Of a DNA stretch of 64,000 nt, positions 1 to 12,700 are shown one piece after another; within the stretch, counting starts at the first letter, position 1, and each line of letters starts with the position of its first letter. The stretch is from positions 116,966-180,965 of the forward strand of contig NW_019091510.1 in the NCBI RefSeq assembly GCF_001949145.1, read 5' to 3'. Both the position numbers and the translations under genes were made by a program. Source of the stretch: Acanthaster planci (lineage: Eukaryota > Echinodermata > Asteroidea > Valvatida > Acanthasteridae). The notes under the pieces were generated by a model, which saw nothing but the letters and a program-made list of their open reading frames with translations, did no database searches and was not told where the DNA came from.

Positions 1-295
1 TTCTTCCTGGTGCAAACTTCAACTTTGCGTGTGCAAGTTTAAAGGCGAATGCGAAAGGTTTATACTTTGGCCACGCAAGTTTTGACTTTGGGAGCACACG
101 TAATTCGCGCAAAGGGTGAAGTTTGCGCATGACACGCTACTGCCAGCTGTAGCCACAAAGAACTCTCGTACGTACAGTCCTTAACGGCTGTGCTTTCGTC
201 TTGCGTGGTCTCGATTCAAGTTTTTCGTAGGCCTACGAACAATCAAAATTCATCACCAATCAGGAACAAAAGGGTGCAAAGTTTATTTTAAATTC

Positions 296-1296
296 AGTCT
301 TGTACTGGTCTTGGCCGAAAATTCCGAGAACAGGAGGTACAAGATCAAGACCAAGACCGAGACCAATGATTTGAGACCAAGACCGGCACGTTCGAGACCA
401 AGAACACCTTNNNNNNNNNNNNNNNNNNNNNNNNNNNNNNNNNNNNNNNNNNNNNNNNNNNNNNNNNNNNNNNNNNNNNNNNNNNNNNNNNNNNNNNNNN
501 NNNNNNNNNNNNNNNNNNNNNNNNNNNNNNNNNNNNNNNNNNNNNNNNNNNNNNNNNNNNNNNNNNNNNNNNNNNNNNNNNNNNNNNNNNNNNNNNNNNN
601 NNNNNNNNNNNNNNNNNNNNNNNNNNNNNNNNNNNNNNNNNNNNNNNNNNNNNNNNNNNNNNNNNNNNNNNNNNNNNNNNNNNNNNNNNNNNNNNNNNNN
701 NNNNNNNNNNNNNNNNNNNNNNNNNNNNNNNNNNNNNNNNNNNNNNNNNNNNNNNNNNNNNNNNNNNNNNNNNNNNNNNNNNNNNNNNNNNNNNNNNNNN
801 NNNNNNNNNNNNNNNNNNNNNNNNNNNNNNNNNNNNNNNNNNNNNNNNNNNNNNNNNNNNNNNNNNNNNNNNNNNNNNNNNNNNNNNNNNNNNNNNNNNN
901 NNNNNNNNNNNNNNNNNNNNNNNNNNNNNNNNNNNNNNNNNNNNNNNNNNNNNNNNNNNNNNNNNNNNNNNNNNNNNNNNNNNNNNNNNNNNNNNNNNNN
1001 NNNNNNNNNNNNNNNNNNNNNNNNNNNNNNNNNNNNNNNNNNNNNNNNNNNNNNNNNNNNNNNNNNNNNNNNNNNNNNNNNNNNNNNNNNNNNNNNNNNN
1101 NNNNNNNNNNNNNNNNNNNNNNNNNNNNNNNNNNNNNNNNNNNNNNNNNNNNNNNNNNNNNNNNNNNNNNNNNNNNNNNNNNNNNNNNNNNNNNNNNNNN
1201 NNNNNNNNNNNNNNNNNNNNNNNNNNNNNNNNNNNNNNNNNNNNNNNNNNNNNNNNNNNNNNNTGGTCTCGAGGCCAAGACCAGTCTCAGCGACTA
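296..1296. repeat. Degenerate GAGACCAAGACC simple repeat on both sides of the gap
   Basis: Bases 296-408 repeat variants of AAGACCAAGACCGAGACC, and the same motif resumes at 1264-1296 in both orientations (TGGTCTCGAGGCCAAGACC). Open frames that cross the gap are products of N translation plus this repeat and are not genes. Bases 1-295 hold no gene. They contain a pair of roughly 20-base inverted arms (about 10-30 and 107-127), possibly a decayed small element. Confidence 0.6.
411..1263. other. Assembly gap (853 N)
   Basis: This is a run of N. Both flanks are low-complexity DNA built on GAGACCAAGACC-like units, so the gap probably hides a repeat array that could not be assembled. It lies just upstream of the first visible exon of transporter copy A and could hide an exon, although in the two sister copies exon 2 lies 3.7-4.5 kb before exon 3. 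Confidence 0.98.
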
Positions 1297-1532
1297 CAAC
1301 ACTGGCACCGATGACTCTTATTCGTCTGCTTTCATCTTGGCAGTATTCTCAAGCCGATACTGACTCGATCCGGTTCCGTTTGGTCGACTTGATTTGGTTT
1401 GGTTCTGGTGCAGCAGAACTGGGTTGGATGGATTTGATAAGGCATTGTGGTTTCATTTCAATATATTAGATTTCCAATATTTGTTTGAGCATTTTTTGAC
1501 GATTAACATCCATACCTTAATATCCCTTAAAG

Positions 1533-4500
1533 GTAACGTCAAAAACTTACAAGATGGTTTCACCCCGGCAATAGAAGTGCCACCGGAGAAGATACCACTG
1601 GCGTTCTACTCAGGTCTTTTCGCTTACTCCGGATGGTAAAAGAACTCTGACAGTCCTCCTCCAGACTTTTACATCTATACTTGAACCAATTATCGTTGGA
1701 GAGCAATTTTAGCAGACTAAAACACTAAAACATAGCCCAGACATTCTGGCGCTGTGTGCTATTTAACTTCCCCCTTTTGGCTATGCTCATTAGACAGCGA
1801 GTACACGTATTACGAAAATGAACCCCTGTTTCTGCCTAAATTTTTATATTTTGCTTTCAAATAAAATAATTTAGGTTTTTTAAATATTACTTTCATGATT
1901 ATGTTTATCATCTTTAAATTTTACAGAGAGAAAACATATTCCCTCCAACCTAATCCGATATCTAAAATATTTGGCAAGAACTTTTGGAACAAAACCAGTT
2001 GTTCCGAAAGATAGGCCCTATTGCGCACGTATTATTCAGTTCCGATAGGTTTCCTAAATTGGTCTGAAATGCGGAGATAATATTATCCCTCACTGAATCT
2101 GGGGCCTAACGTTGTTGGAAAATGTGTGGATGCATATCGAAAGAATACCCATTACTAATCTGGGAACCTCACTCTTTTCGATAATATCGATCACTGAATT
2201 GGGGATCGGGGCAACGAGGCCATGCCTGCCCTTAAACAGTAACAAGTGCTTTTTTCACTTCCAAAGAACAAGAGCAAAGCCATTGTGGATGCTATTTCAT
2301 TTTTCGTCCTTTGAAAAGTAAAAGAAAAGTACCAGAATTTAGCCTGAGGCCTAAGTGTAAAAGTTATGTAAAGAAATCTCCATCTTTTAGCATCAAAATT
2401 TGGTTCTTGAGCCTATGTTCTTTGCAAGAGAAAGCGAAGTTTAATCTGACTCTGCAGGGACAGTCAACCCCTAAACAGCACAGTGGCAATAACTTAAATG
2501 GAATTGGAAGAGATGCATACTGAAGTAAATGTTTCTCACAACGTTTCTCTTTTTTCTTACAACGTTTCTCTTTTTTTCTCACAACGTTTCTCTTTTTCTC
2601 TCACAACGTTTCTCTTTTTTCTCACAACGTTTCTCTTTTTTCTCTCACAACGTTTCTCTTTTTTCTCACGACGTTTCTCTTTTTTTTACCACATTTCTCT
2701 TTTTTCTCTCACCACGTTCCTCTTTTCTTTCAAAACGTTTGTTTCTCACAAACTTTCCCTTTTTTTCATTACGTTTTGATTCAATGGAAATTGCAACCCC
2801 TACAGGTCTCCCTCTACCACCCCAAAATCGTACTGAAAGAGTTTGAAGAGAAAAACGAAAAGAAACTTTCCAGAAAACTGCATGTTTGAATTTCAGAGGC
2901 CATTGATTGCTCAATAAAGCTCATGCCCCAATTATTTGTTTTCTAATCTCATCATTCGGTGTTACGACTTAACGATACCTTACGTTTTCGTTTCCTGCAG
3001 TATGTCGTTTTGTCATGATGTCCTTTTTTTCATAGGCAATTTCTGCCCAGCTTTACAGAGGAGATTGTGAATCCTGCCAGGTAAGCTGCAGTCAAGTCTA
3101 TACTTTCCACACAAGTCTTTTCACTGCAAAGATATAGTATATGGATTAGTTGCGAGAAATGAACGGTGTCTGCGTTGAATAGTGATTGTAATTTGTCTGA
3201 ACATTTTCGGTGGCACAGACCCTGTTGATCCAAGTGGGGGTGACTGGGATGCCGCCCTCCAAGCCAATGTTCACCCCCCCCCTTTGAAATAGGAATGAAC
3301 ACAACCCATGCACAGGCCCAAATACCCCCAAATGTGAGCCTATTAAGCCGTTAGTCGGTCCACCTGCTGACAATAATTGTGACTGCCTTTATAGCGTATA
3401 TATAATGCTACAGGCATGCTGAAGGAGGCCTAAGTTGCCACCTTCCCAGAACACATGGCCAATTGTGATGTTTCCTTTTGTGTGTATGGTTAAGTCTCTT
3501 TTTTACCGTTTTAGTTGACAGGACATGAACAATACTTGTGATTAAACTGTACACACAAATTTTTACCAATTAGCCACATCTCAGGTACAATATTTGTAAG
3601 TAAATTTTAAAAAACTGATATTGCAGCAACAACGTCATCAAGGGCGTTAAAATAGCGCCGACACGTGAACAATTTAAGCTTATATAATGAAGCTCATCCG
3701 GTCAATTATTTCCATATAGTTAAATGCATTGATAGGAGTACATCTTTATGTTTTGATGCAAAATTCGTGTCGAGACTTTCCTGAGCTCAAACCTTGCATC
3801 TTGCCAATCAACATGCATCATTAATTTGTTGCTGATGATCACCTTATAGTCTGGCACAATCAACAACGCAAAATACTCGCTTTGGTTCAAATCTACGTTA
3901 AAAAGTTCCTCTATTCCTCTTGGGCAGAAACATTCCCTTGGGCATCATCATATCGATGGTCATCATTACGGGCGTGTACATCTTGGCCAACCTGGCGTAC
4001 TTCGTGGTTCTTTCTCCGACAGAACTATTAGCGTCAGAGGCAGTGGCATTGGTAACTTCTCCCCTATGAAATCAAAATCGTATACTTCAGAACCAACACG
4101 TGCCTCCTTTTTTAAACTTCTACCTATAACTTCACACGTAGAGGCTTTTGGTTCTAATGTTGACTGCACTTTACAATTTGATGTGGAATTATTATGTTCG
4201 AGAGTACATTGCTTTGGTCACCTTAGCGACCATTAGAATCGGTTTACTTATTATTCGACTTTTTTTTCAATTATGACAGACATTTGGGGAGCGTGTCATG
4301 GGTTCCTGGTCGGTAATCATATCCGTTGCTGTCGCTTTCTCCTGCATTGGATCGCTCAATGGCGCGTTGTTCTCCTTTGCCAGGTAAGCAGATGTTATAT
4401 CCCATTTACCTCAACCATTTGACATTAATTAACTTACCACTTATCACACAGAGAAAGTTTTGTTACTTTCCTGATTCTACAGTTCTGAATCATAGGATAT

Positions 4501-6641
4501 CTTCATAAAGGTATAGATTTCACAGTTGCAGGCCCCTCGTCGACCGTTACAATAACTGATTTACGTTTTGGTCTCAAAAAATGTTGAACTTTGAGTTAAC
4601 TTTATGGATTAATTTGCCCTGATTTGATTTGACTTGACCCGACTTGATTCGATTCGACTCCATTCAAATCAGGATCTTGATGGTGTCGTCGCGAGAGGGC
4701 CTAATGCCACAGGTTTTGGGCATGATCCACGTACACAATAGGACTCCACTGCCAGCTGCAATTGCCACCGTAAGAATTTAACTAAATAACTACTTCTGCA
4801 TTTATAAGACTGTAAAGATCTCACGAGTGTCAGAACCAGCGACAGCCTGGTTCCGTACACCATGCTTATCCAACAACGCAATCAGAACCAATTACAGATT
4901 GAAGTGACAAAGAATGGAGAAATGTCCACTTTTAGAGGTGGTAGGAAATCTATCATGCGGCAGGGACTAAAAACCCAATAAACATGCTGACCGAGGTGAG
5001 ATCTCGTCGACCCGAGTGGCAGAGGTGGATTCCCGTGTGGCAAGTGACATGCTAGCAAGAAAAGCACGACTAACTACTTCAAGTAGCTGATTGTTTGTCA
5101 CAGGCCCAGCTGGTCATCGACGTGGAAATCGATGAATCAGTCCTCCTGGGATAGGTTATTGACTCGGTATTAGATCGCACTTTGTGACAATTTCCAAGAG
5201 CTTAGATGTGAAAGGGCACGTTCAATATTATTGGTTTGCACAGGCAACGTGCGCAAATTAATTTACCTGTGAAGGTGCACACGCCCTCATCGTATTCCAC
5301 CGGGTGCTGGGCACGCAACGGCTACAGCACTTAAAAGTCAGGCACCTCTTTTGTTTGCGTCGTTGAGATACTTCTGCAGAGAATGAGTTCGCAGACTCCA
5401 ACTTTGCTCAAAATGTAGGCTACCACTATCGCTGCATCTGTTTGTGAATTTATATGTAGATTTCTCGTGTTCCAGTTAGATGATTGAAAAAATGTCCATA
5501 AATGCATTTTTTTTGGAACAGTTTCCGATTGTGATAGGCATGTTGATGGTTCCAGATATCAACACACTGATCAACTACCTGAGCTTCACCCGCTGGCTGT
5601 TCATTTCCATAGCAGTTGCTGTGATACCTTACTTCCGGTGGAAGTACCCAGATATACCTCGACCGTTCAAGGTAGGTCAAAGGCCACAGACTCACGTCGC
5701 TCGGCTTCACCAAAGCGGCTACTGACGGCAATTAAAATATGTTAAAAACGAAGCGTAAGGGGTTGTTAGTAAGCCCATTGCAATAACAAGACCCTTTTCA
5801 ACGCTGTTGTAGTGAAATATGAAGGCCACCTCCACTGCCAGGAATGGCCATACCAGTCACATTAATAGAATTCTCCTTGCTGCAGTCAACATCATACGGA
5901 AGCCCGTCAGTGCCAATTTGATTTATGCAAAAATATTTTTATCACGAGATAACGCAATAACATTGCAAAATAACGCAAAAACTTTGCGAAAAACCGCTTT
6001 AATAATAACATTTAATTGTTTCTGGACAGGTGCCAATCATCCTACCGATCATCTTCATCATCTGCTGCTTGTTTGTGGTTGGGGTGTCTATCTACTCCTC
6101 ACCCGTGGATTGTGGCATCGGGGCTGGCATCACCTTGACGGGAATACCAGTCTACCTCCTATTCGTCTGGTGGGAAAAGAAACCTTCCTGGTTTACAAAT
6201 GCAGTCGGTAAGGTGGTGAAAGTTTGGCCATTTTGTATATACGCGCTTCCTTTCTATGCACACTTCTCAAGGCAACACGCCTCATACCACTTTCTCCCCG
6301 TTATGTACACAGCAGCGGACAGAATAAAATCGTAAGTGCATTTCTGGATCCAATTTCACAGAGCTGCTTTGAAGAAAATCGTTCTAAGCGAATTATTATA
6401 CTATGCAAAAATTACAGAGAATTTGTCACGAACATTACACATACACTGACATTTATGGCCGATAAAATATCAAATATTTTCCGCGCAATTAGCACATTAT
6501 TTCAGCGAAGCACCCCTGTGAAAAATGGCCCCTGAGTTCTGATCTTGAAGTGACCCCGTGTTGTTTGATTCAACAGATGCAGTAACGTGCTTCCTCCAGC
6601 GTTACCTGCTGATAGCACCTGAGGATAAAAGGACCGACTGA
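1533..6641 (+). CDS. SLC7-family amino-acid transporter light chain, copy A (5'-partial, LAT/y+LAT-like)
   Basis: Eight exons join in frame: 1533-1635, 3036-3080, 3928-4051, 4280-4383, 4673-4769, 5522-5671, 6030-6207, 6577-6641 (stop TGA), all with AG/GT borders. They encode transmembrane segments 6-12 of a 12-helix APC-superfamily light chain. Family signatures are [14 protein letters not shown] (TM6, substrate gate), a TEE-x2-NP motif followed by R-N-x-PLG, EG-x9-[22 protein letters not shown], and DCGIGAGIT before the last helix. Such proteins exchange large neutral and/or cationic amino acids at the plasma membrane when disulfide-linked to an SLC3 heavy chain. Exons 1-2, with the start, TM1-5 and the heavy-chain cysteine, are missing from view. 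No frameshift or stop is seen. This is the most divergent of the three copies; its exon lengths match copies B and C exactly. Assignment to one SLC7 subtype is not possible by eye. Confidence 0.9.
2530..2785 (+). repeat. Minisatellite, ~20-22 bp unit TCTCACAACGTTTCTCTTTT
   Basis: About a dozen head-to-tail copies of TCTCACAACGTTTCTCTTTT with variable T-tract length fill the intron between visible exons 1 and 2 of transporter copy A. Copies decay toward the right end (ACCACATTTC, ACGACG variants). The phenylalanine-rich open frames over it are a by-product of the repeat. Confidence 0.9.
4925..5042 (-). mobile_element. 5'-truncated SINE fragment (same family as 49480-49760)
   Basis: On the minus strand this stretch reads CCACCTCTGCC..., then TTGGGTTTTTAGTCCCTGCC, then CCACCTCTAAAAGTGG. 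The order and spacing match the more complete SINE at 49480-49760, which carries the tRNA-like promoter boxes. It lies in the intron between exons 4673-4769 and 5522-5671 of copy A. Confidence 0.6.
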
Positions 6642-7043
6642 AAGCGAAACATAGCCTGATGCACTATCCTCGAAACGCCAATGGGAAAACTGTTCCAAAT
6701 CTCGCAGTGGAAAAAACACAGATTGCTCTCTGAATATCAGTCAGTTCGTCTTGTCTTTGTCTGGATTTGGATACTTGTCACTGATACAAGACTTCTCACA
6801 AAACGTGCATCGTTTTGCATGTTCTCTGTAAATACAGTCCTGTAAATATCGATTTGATTCTGTGGTGTCTTTTCTTTTTTTTTCAAGAATTAGATTGGGT
6901 CAGTTTGACCACACTTTTACTTGTATTCACTCAAATTTCATTCACTGTTTTGACTGTTGTACAGAGAAAAATATAACACACTAACAAGCATCTATTGATT
7001 CTCTAATGTCATTCACCATCTGATCCGACTACCCAGTGCTGTT

Positions 7044-7049
7044 AATAAA
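7044..7049 (+). terminator. Candidate poly(A) signal of transporter copy A
   Basis: AATAAA lies about 400 bases after the copy A stop codon. It is the first canonical hexamer found downstream; the sister copies have theirs within about 120 bases of the stop. Confidence 0.35.
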
Positions 7050-7104
7050 GTAGGTTTCACAACAAATTGGCAATACTCGGAATGTGGAAGTTATAATTAT
7101 CTTC

Positions 7105-7480
7105 TCCTGCTATGGGTGCCATCCTAAAAATAAGCCTTTTGCGAGTTAAAGTTGAATGAAATATGGTACACTGATTTCTTAAAATTTCCATGAACATAAC
7201 AATTCGAATTCTCCATATCTAAAAACACTGTTTCTATACCTCTTAATTTGGGGCAAGCTTTTGCTTGGTCGCCTTGCACGGATACACTGTTTTCAATGGA
7301 TGAGAAGGGTACAAAGGAACTCGGCCTTTCGAGAAGTGGTGGTTGCTATGCAAAAGCCTTCCCCGAATCACGGGGCATAGCAACAGGGTATTTAGTCTGG
7401 AGAATTCAAAAATTGTTATGTTTATTTGCAATCAGATATAGGTGTACCAGATTTTATTCATTAACCTATCCAGTCTTTAA
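7105..7480. mobile_element. Fold-back element (MITE-like), family 1 copy 1
   Basis: The left part contains GAATTCTCCATATCTAAAAA, an ACTGTTTCTATACCTC tract and GGGGCAAGCTTTTGC. The right part carries the same blocks inverted: GCAAAAGCCTTCCCC, GGGGCATAGCAACAGGGT and CTGGAGAATTC. The outermost blocks (TATGGTACACTGA and GTGTACCAGATTTTATTC) are also inverted. The whole unit recurs at 44783-45206. No coding capacity is seen. Confidence 0.75.
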
Positions 7481-9132
7481 ATGTAACGTTAGCACGTACT
7501 TTTCTCATTGGACTTAACTGTCCTTTTTATTTTATTTTTCTCTATCTCTTCTGAGAACCTTCACTCTAAGAGGTCTTTCTACCATGTGATTGGCAACTTA
7601 CAACTATGAAAAAACATAAATATTTTTAGCAGATCTCTTTGTCAGCAAGTAGAATGCTATACTGGACTTGACAAAGGATCCCAACACAACATTGGTTTGC
7701 TGACCAGCGCAGTTATGTCAGACACGTCACGTCTGAAACTCTTATCACATTTGAAATAAACCTTGTATCTTTTTGGATGGATATAAATTGTTCTTTTTAT
7801 TTCTTCGTTTAATTAAATAACCAGTTTGTTCAAAAGCTGTTTCAGCAAACTCACCTCGTCGTTGGAACCGAAATATTCATGTATGTTACTTGTAAATCAA
7901 GAAATGTATTAATACGTTTAAGCTCATCGAGGAAAGTAATTTTAGTAAAACTCATTTAGTGATTTTAGTTTTGTTTTCTTGCTCACTCTTGTATGCATGT
8001 ATTACGTACCGTTGTTTACTGGTAAAAACAGTATTACGGATGATTCTGCTTACTGACGCTTCGCGTAATTTGTACAAATCAAATACACGTATTCCGGGAG
8101 ATTATTTGAAGACGTACCTGGAAACTTTGATTTCACAAGTATTTCACCGCACATACAGATTAATCGTAGCTGGTCAAATAGAGCCTGGAAGTAAAAAGTC
8201 ACGCAGCAACCTTGCAGAACCCTTGTGCCGTCTGTCTATGGGGATTTTGCATTGGGCCGTCCTATCATTTTTTGAAGAATGATGAAGAATGATTCCTAAC
8301 TGAAACCATCCCATCAAACACTCATGCTGGAATTTTAAATTTGTCTTCCTCAAGTAATATTTAGAAAAAGTCCCCTGGAGACGGGTAACAACGAATTTCA
8401 TTAACGACCTTTAATTTCCGGCAATATCGTTCCCAGGTCTCCTTGTTCATGCACATTTGTTTTCACTCCCCGTACTTACGTGAAAACGAAATTGTACAAC
8501 GTTGCAAAGACTTAGGATACCTAGGCCTACCTGCAGTAATCGCGGCAGGTTCCAGATTCCGTTGAGATGACACGACGCAGTTCGTGTCAGCAAAGGTTAG
8601 ATAAAATATTAGAATCTTTTGTAAAAGTAGATTATTGCTTTAAGTCGATTACCTTATAAAATAAGCATTCCGTAAAATCTGTTTTTATTTTGGCTTTTAC
8701 AGGCAGACTACCATAAATTTTATTCCTTAAATGTTCATCTGCGTACGAAACCACCAAATTACACTGTTCTTCATGTATTCTAGATTTTCCGAAGTGATGG
8801 ATCAATTTTTGGCAGGATATTTCTCTTTTAGGACAGGTAATATTTCACTTTCTATTAAATGATATGCTGGCAAATATTTCCAAAGACTTTTTTAAGGAGC
8901 TGGATTTTTTAGGCAGTAACTGAATGAAAAAATATGGCAAATTCTAAAATTTGTGCACATTACTTTTTCCTATTTAAGGGGTTTGGAAGCGCGCCATCAG
9001 TGGTCAACTTTCACGCTCTATTGCAAGTGGAATCTTAAGTTTGGTCAAAAAAACAAGACTGAGAAAGTTATATCTTTGTCGCAGACGGTTATGGAGCAGG
9101 CTAAAATTAATACTGGGTTATTGGTAAGGATC

Positions 9133-9270
9133 TTACAATTATTCTAACATGACTAAAATAACAAATGTAACAATTTTGAAGACATTGGTGTATAATGCTC
9201 ACATTTCACAATCTCTTTGTTCTGTAGCACATTAAAACTATCAAAGCTTTGCATGCTCGCATGATGGTAT
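9133..9270. repeat. Duplicated upstream block, shared with 20556-20690
   Basis: The phrases CAATTTTGAAGACATTGGTG, TATAATGCTCA and ATTAAAACTATCAAAGC here pair with CAATTTTGAAGACATTTGTG, TTTAATGCTTA and TATAAACTATTAAAGC at 20556-20690. Each block lies upstream of an intact transporter copy (B about 0.6 kb, C about 1.2 kb), so the tandem duplication included 5' flanking DNA. Confidence 0.7.
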
Positions 9271-9456
9271 TCACCCGGAGACACCCAAAATCTTGAAATG
9301 AAAAAAACTGACAAATACAAATTTGACTTGAAGAAATAATCCCGCCTTTAACAATTTTTCAAGCCTTGCGTTCTTACACTAAACGTTAAACGTTTTCCAT
9401 CTGCGCTTGCTCACCCTTACTGACTTCTTTTCTTTTTATTAACGTTGCTGATGGAG

Positions 9457-9464
9457 TATAAAAG
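9457..9464 (+). promoter_or_regulatory. TATA box candidate for transporter copy B
   Basis: TATAAAAG in the context GGAGTATAAAAGGCAGTG lies about 305 bases before the copy B start codon. Transcription would begin near 9490, giving a 5' leader of about 280 bases. Copy C has only a weaker TATAAATA near 21403-21410. Confidence 0.5.
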
Positions 9465-9768
9465 GCAGTGATGAAATGTACCATAAGAGTACTTAACATG
9501 TTTTCAAGGTTAGAGATTGACAATAAAACCCCAAATGCATGGAGATATAACAAAAAGTGACCTCAGAAAGTGGCTTTCTTATCGGACTTTGCCCAACTTT
9601 ATTGGATTTACCTTTGTGCTTTCCAGCGTACCACTTAAGCGATGACACCACCCACCTTGATTCAGCGCAGATGAGGATAACCCGTGCAAGCGTTGAAAAC
9701 AAGTACACGTACTATCCACTGTTATATTCGCTGTTATATTGATTAATCACACAACGAAGATCATTAAC

Positions 9769-12700
9769 ATGAAGCAAGACGGCAGGGAGAGTTTATCCAT
9801 TGATCTGGAGCACCAGACGGGCGAGGTTTGTTCGCTGAAAAGCAGCAAACCAAGTCGGGATCGAGTTGTGCTCAAACGCCAGATTGGCTTGTGGGGTTGC
9901 ATCGCTCTGGTCGTGGGCACGGTCATCGGCTCGGGGATATTTATCTCCCCTAAAGGTATCCTACAAAACACCGGCAGCGTGGGTCTGTCCCTCTTAGTCT
10001 GGGTGGCCTGCGGTGTACTTTCTACCATCGGAGCCTTGTGTTACGCCGAACTGGGGACTATGATCCCGCGTTCTGGAAGCGATTTCACCTACCTCTTGGA
10101 GAGCTTCGGCGCTGTGCCGGCATTTCTACGAATCTATACATTGATAATCGCAGCCCGCTCAGGAACATGCGCCATACTCATGATCACTGCAGCCACGTAT
10201 TTGACCGGACCTTTCTTTGGGGAATGCACCATTCCAAGGGTGCTCATCCAGCTATTAGGAACGACAGTACTTGGTAACGTACAATGATCTGTAAAAGGTC
10301 GAACCAGCTGTTATGAGCCAGCTCGGTATTCCAACAGCGCATGCCCAAATAGAAGCGCGTCCGAGGTCATTCTGGAACAGCAGCACACGCACAGGATTGT
10401 CTGCCCTGTTGGCGCCACGGACAAAATAAACGTTTATCTGGTTCGTAAGTGTGACATCACTTCAGTTTAAACCACGCCCACTGCACATGCACTGCACACA
10501 GAGTTTCATGCATTGATCGCCGTTTACACGGAATCATGGAACCGGAAGTTAACGCGCAACTTCAGCGACCGTCCTAAGGGAGCCCCGCAAATTATGGCGC
10601 GTCCGCCTTTGTGAAGAAGTCACTTACGAACCAGATAGGTCTGTGGTCAGCGCAACCATACGCCACTTTACTCGCGCACTTTGTTCCCGTAAGACCTAGC
10701 CTTTTTGAAATACCGAACTGCCTCGTTCAGTTTCCTTTATACAAACAGTCGTTGGGAGCAGTCACTCAAGGGAACAGAATTGGCCATAACTATAATGAAT
10801 CGAAAAAGTATGGAAAACTGAAAATGTCAATCTCGGCAACAGATTCCTCCCCAAAGGCCAAAGTCATAACAATATTTATTATGAAAATGGTAATCAAAGA
10901 TTAAAAAGGAAAAACTGGAGCTAGCTGAAAAACTTGATTTTTCAAAACAAATCTTACTGTAGGCCTATTTCTGCTGCCTCAGCGCAGATAGGCCGTATTC
11001 AGTTTTCTTTACGCAAATAGGCCGTGATCGATTTCAAACGACAGTGCAAGAATACTGATACATGTACTTAATCCCTACAGCTGCTGTGTTCTGCCTAAAT
11101 AGCGTGAGTGTCCCGTGGAGCAATCGGGTTCAGATTATCTTCAGCATCGCCAAGGTTCTTGGGCTAGTCATCATCATCATTGGAGGCTTTGTCCTTTTGA
11201 TACAAGGTGCAGTGTCATGGATTTCCCTAAAATATGAAAAGGTCGCCATTACTGTACTTAAGCGTGACATCGTGGCACGCATGTACATGTATCCTCTTTA
11301 ATTTTCGAACTTTAATGTGCGCACTGTGCAAGGGCTGTAACATCGCAGTCTAGCTGTTCTAAAACTGGTTGTCTGTTGATAGTTAAGTGGTTGAGGTTTG
11401 GAACATGGTGTAACTGTTTGGAATTCCATATCTGCCGTCAAGTGTCGCCCGTCGCCCGTCGTGCTTCGACGTCCGACGGGCGGTGCACGACGTCCGTCTT
11501 GAGTCGTCCTTCGCTTTTTTTTTTTTTTTATCAAGCTTGCGCAGTGCTATTTTTCACTTTGACCCTTGATCTTTTACTTGTTCGATCGATCCGCCACGCC
11601 TGTCTGTCCTTCCGCGATACCCAAACAGACCATACTCTCGGCCTACATGAGAAACTTTATGTATGTAACAATAAATTACTTACGGTATTTGACTTCTTAA
11701 TATCTTTCATAAGAGACGAACTGATTGAACATTATTTTCAGGGCGGGTTTACCTACGATGAATCTGCTGTATGCTCCAAATTAGACATAACTTGAGTTGC
11801 ACGTAGGCTCACAGTCTTTTAAACTGGACTATCTGTGCTCATTGGCCTATCCATCATGACATACGCACCCACAAAAACCAACATTTTCTGAAACTATACC
11901 AAGTAATAATTACCCCCAATAACATTCAATAAACAGCACAACTTATCCAAAGCACAATTGACAAAAACAATTTGCTCTCTAGTATTTGTGGGTTTCAAGG
12001 TGAAATTGAGAGGAAAAATGGAATGTGTGTATCGGCTGGCAGATTTCGTTATGGAGTTTCATGAAAACAAGTCAGCACATGTTTATGGTAGCCAAGAGTG
12101 AATTTTACTGCGGATAAGTTTGCCTAAACATTTTTGCGGAAATTTTTTCCCGTTAAAAACACTGGGTTTAATTTTCAGAAAGGCAATACACGACGGACGA
12201 TGGGCGACGGACGATGGGGGACGCCGTAGACCTAAATCGCGCAGCCTTATCAGACGGGACTACACCACACTGAACCAGTCCATGGCGTATAACAGGCCAT
12301 ATCGAACTCCATGATCTGATGAAAACCTTTTTTTTGATTCATTGACATCAAAACACACCAAAGGTCATACTAACAAAATGACACACAGACAAAGATATTA
12401 CAGTAACTATGGAATTCCATATCTGTCGTCGCCCGTCGTCCGTTGCGCGTCTTGCGTTCTACGTAACCAAACAGTCACTATGCAAATTTCCCATGCGCCT
12501 ATTATTATTCGGTGAAAAGATTTGATCACCTGTGGTGCACCATGACCTCCCACAATGCAATGCGGTCTCGCCGCCAAGATTGTCCTTTTCTCACTGTAAC
12601 GTAACGGACGTGTCTTCGAGGTGCCTTCGATTTATCGAGTTCCCGTTTTTTGCTACACGGTTCTGCGTCGATTTGATTACCAATTCTGGAATAAAGTGTT

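Larger units (their letters stand above)
6642..9456. other. Intergenic region between transporter copies A and B
   Basis: Beyond the copy A 3' end (AATAAA at 7044-7049) and one fold-back element (7105-7480), I see no exon with both splice sites or protein similarity. The open frames here are short and have coding-like composition on neither strand. A block at 9133-9270 is shared with the region upstream of copy C. Confidence 0.6.

Noticed and set aside
283-1363. Long open frames across the N gap on both strands
   Set aside because: They consist mostly of undefined residues; the flanks are a low-complexity GAGACC repeat.
2530-2785. CRISPR-like array
   Set aside because: The units are contiguous with no unique spacers, in a eukaryotic intron; this is a minisatellite.
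2498-2914. Phenylalanine/serine-rich (plus) and lysine/arginine-rich (minus) frames
   Set aside because: They read through the 20-22 bp minisatellite and have no other support.
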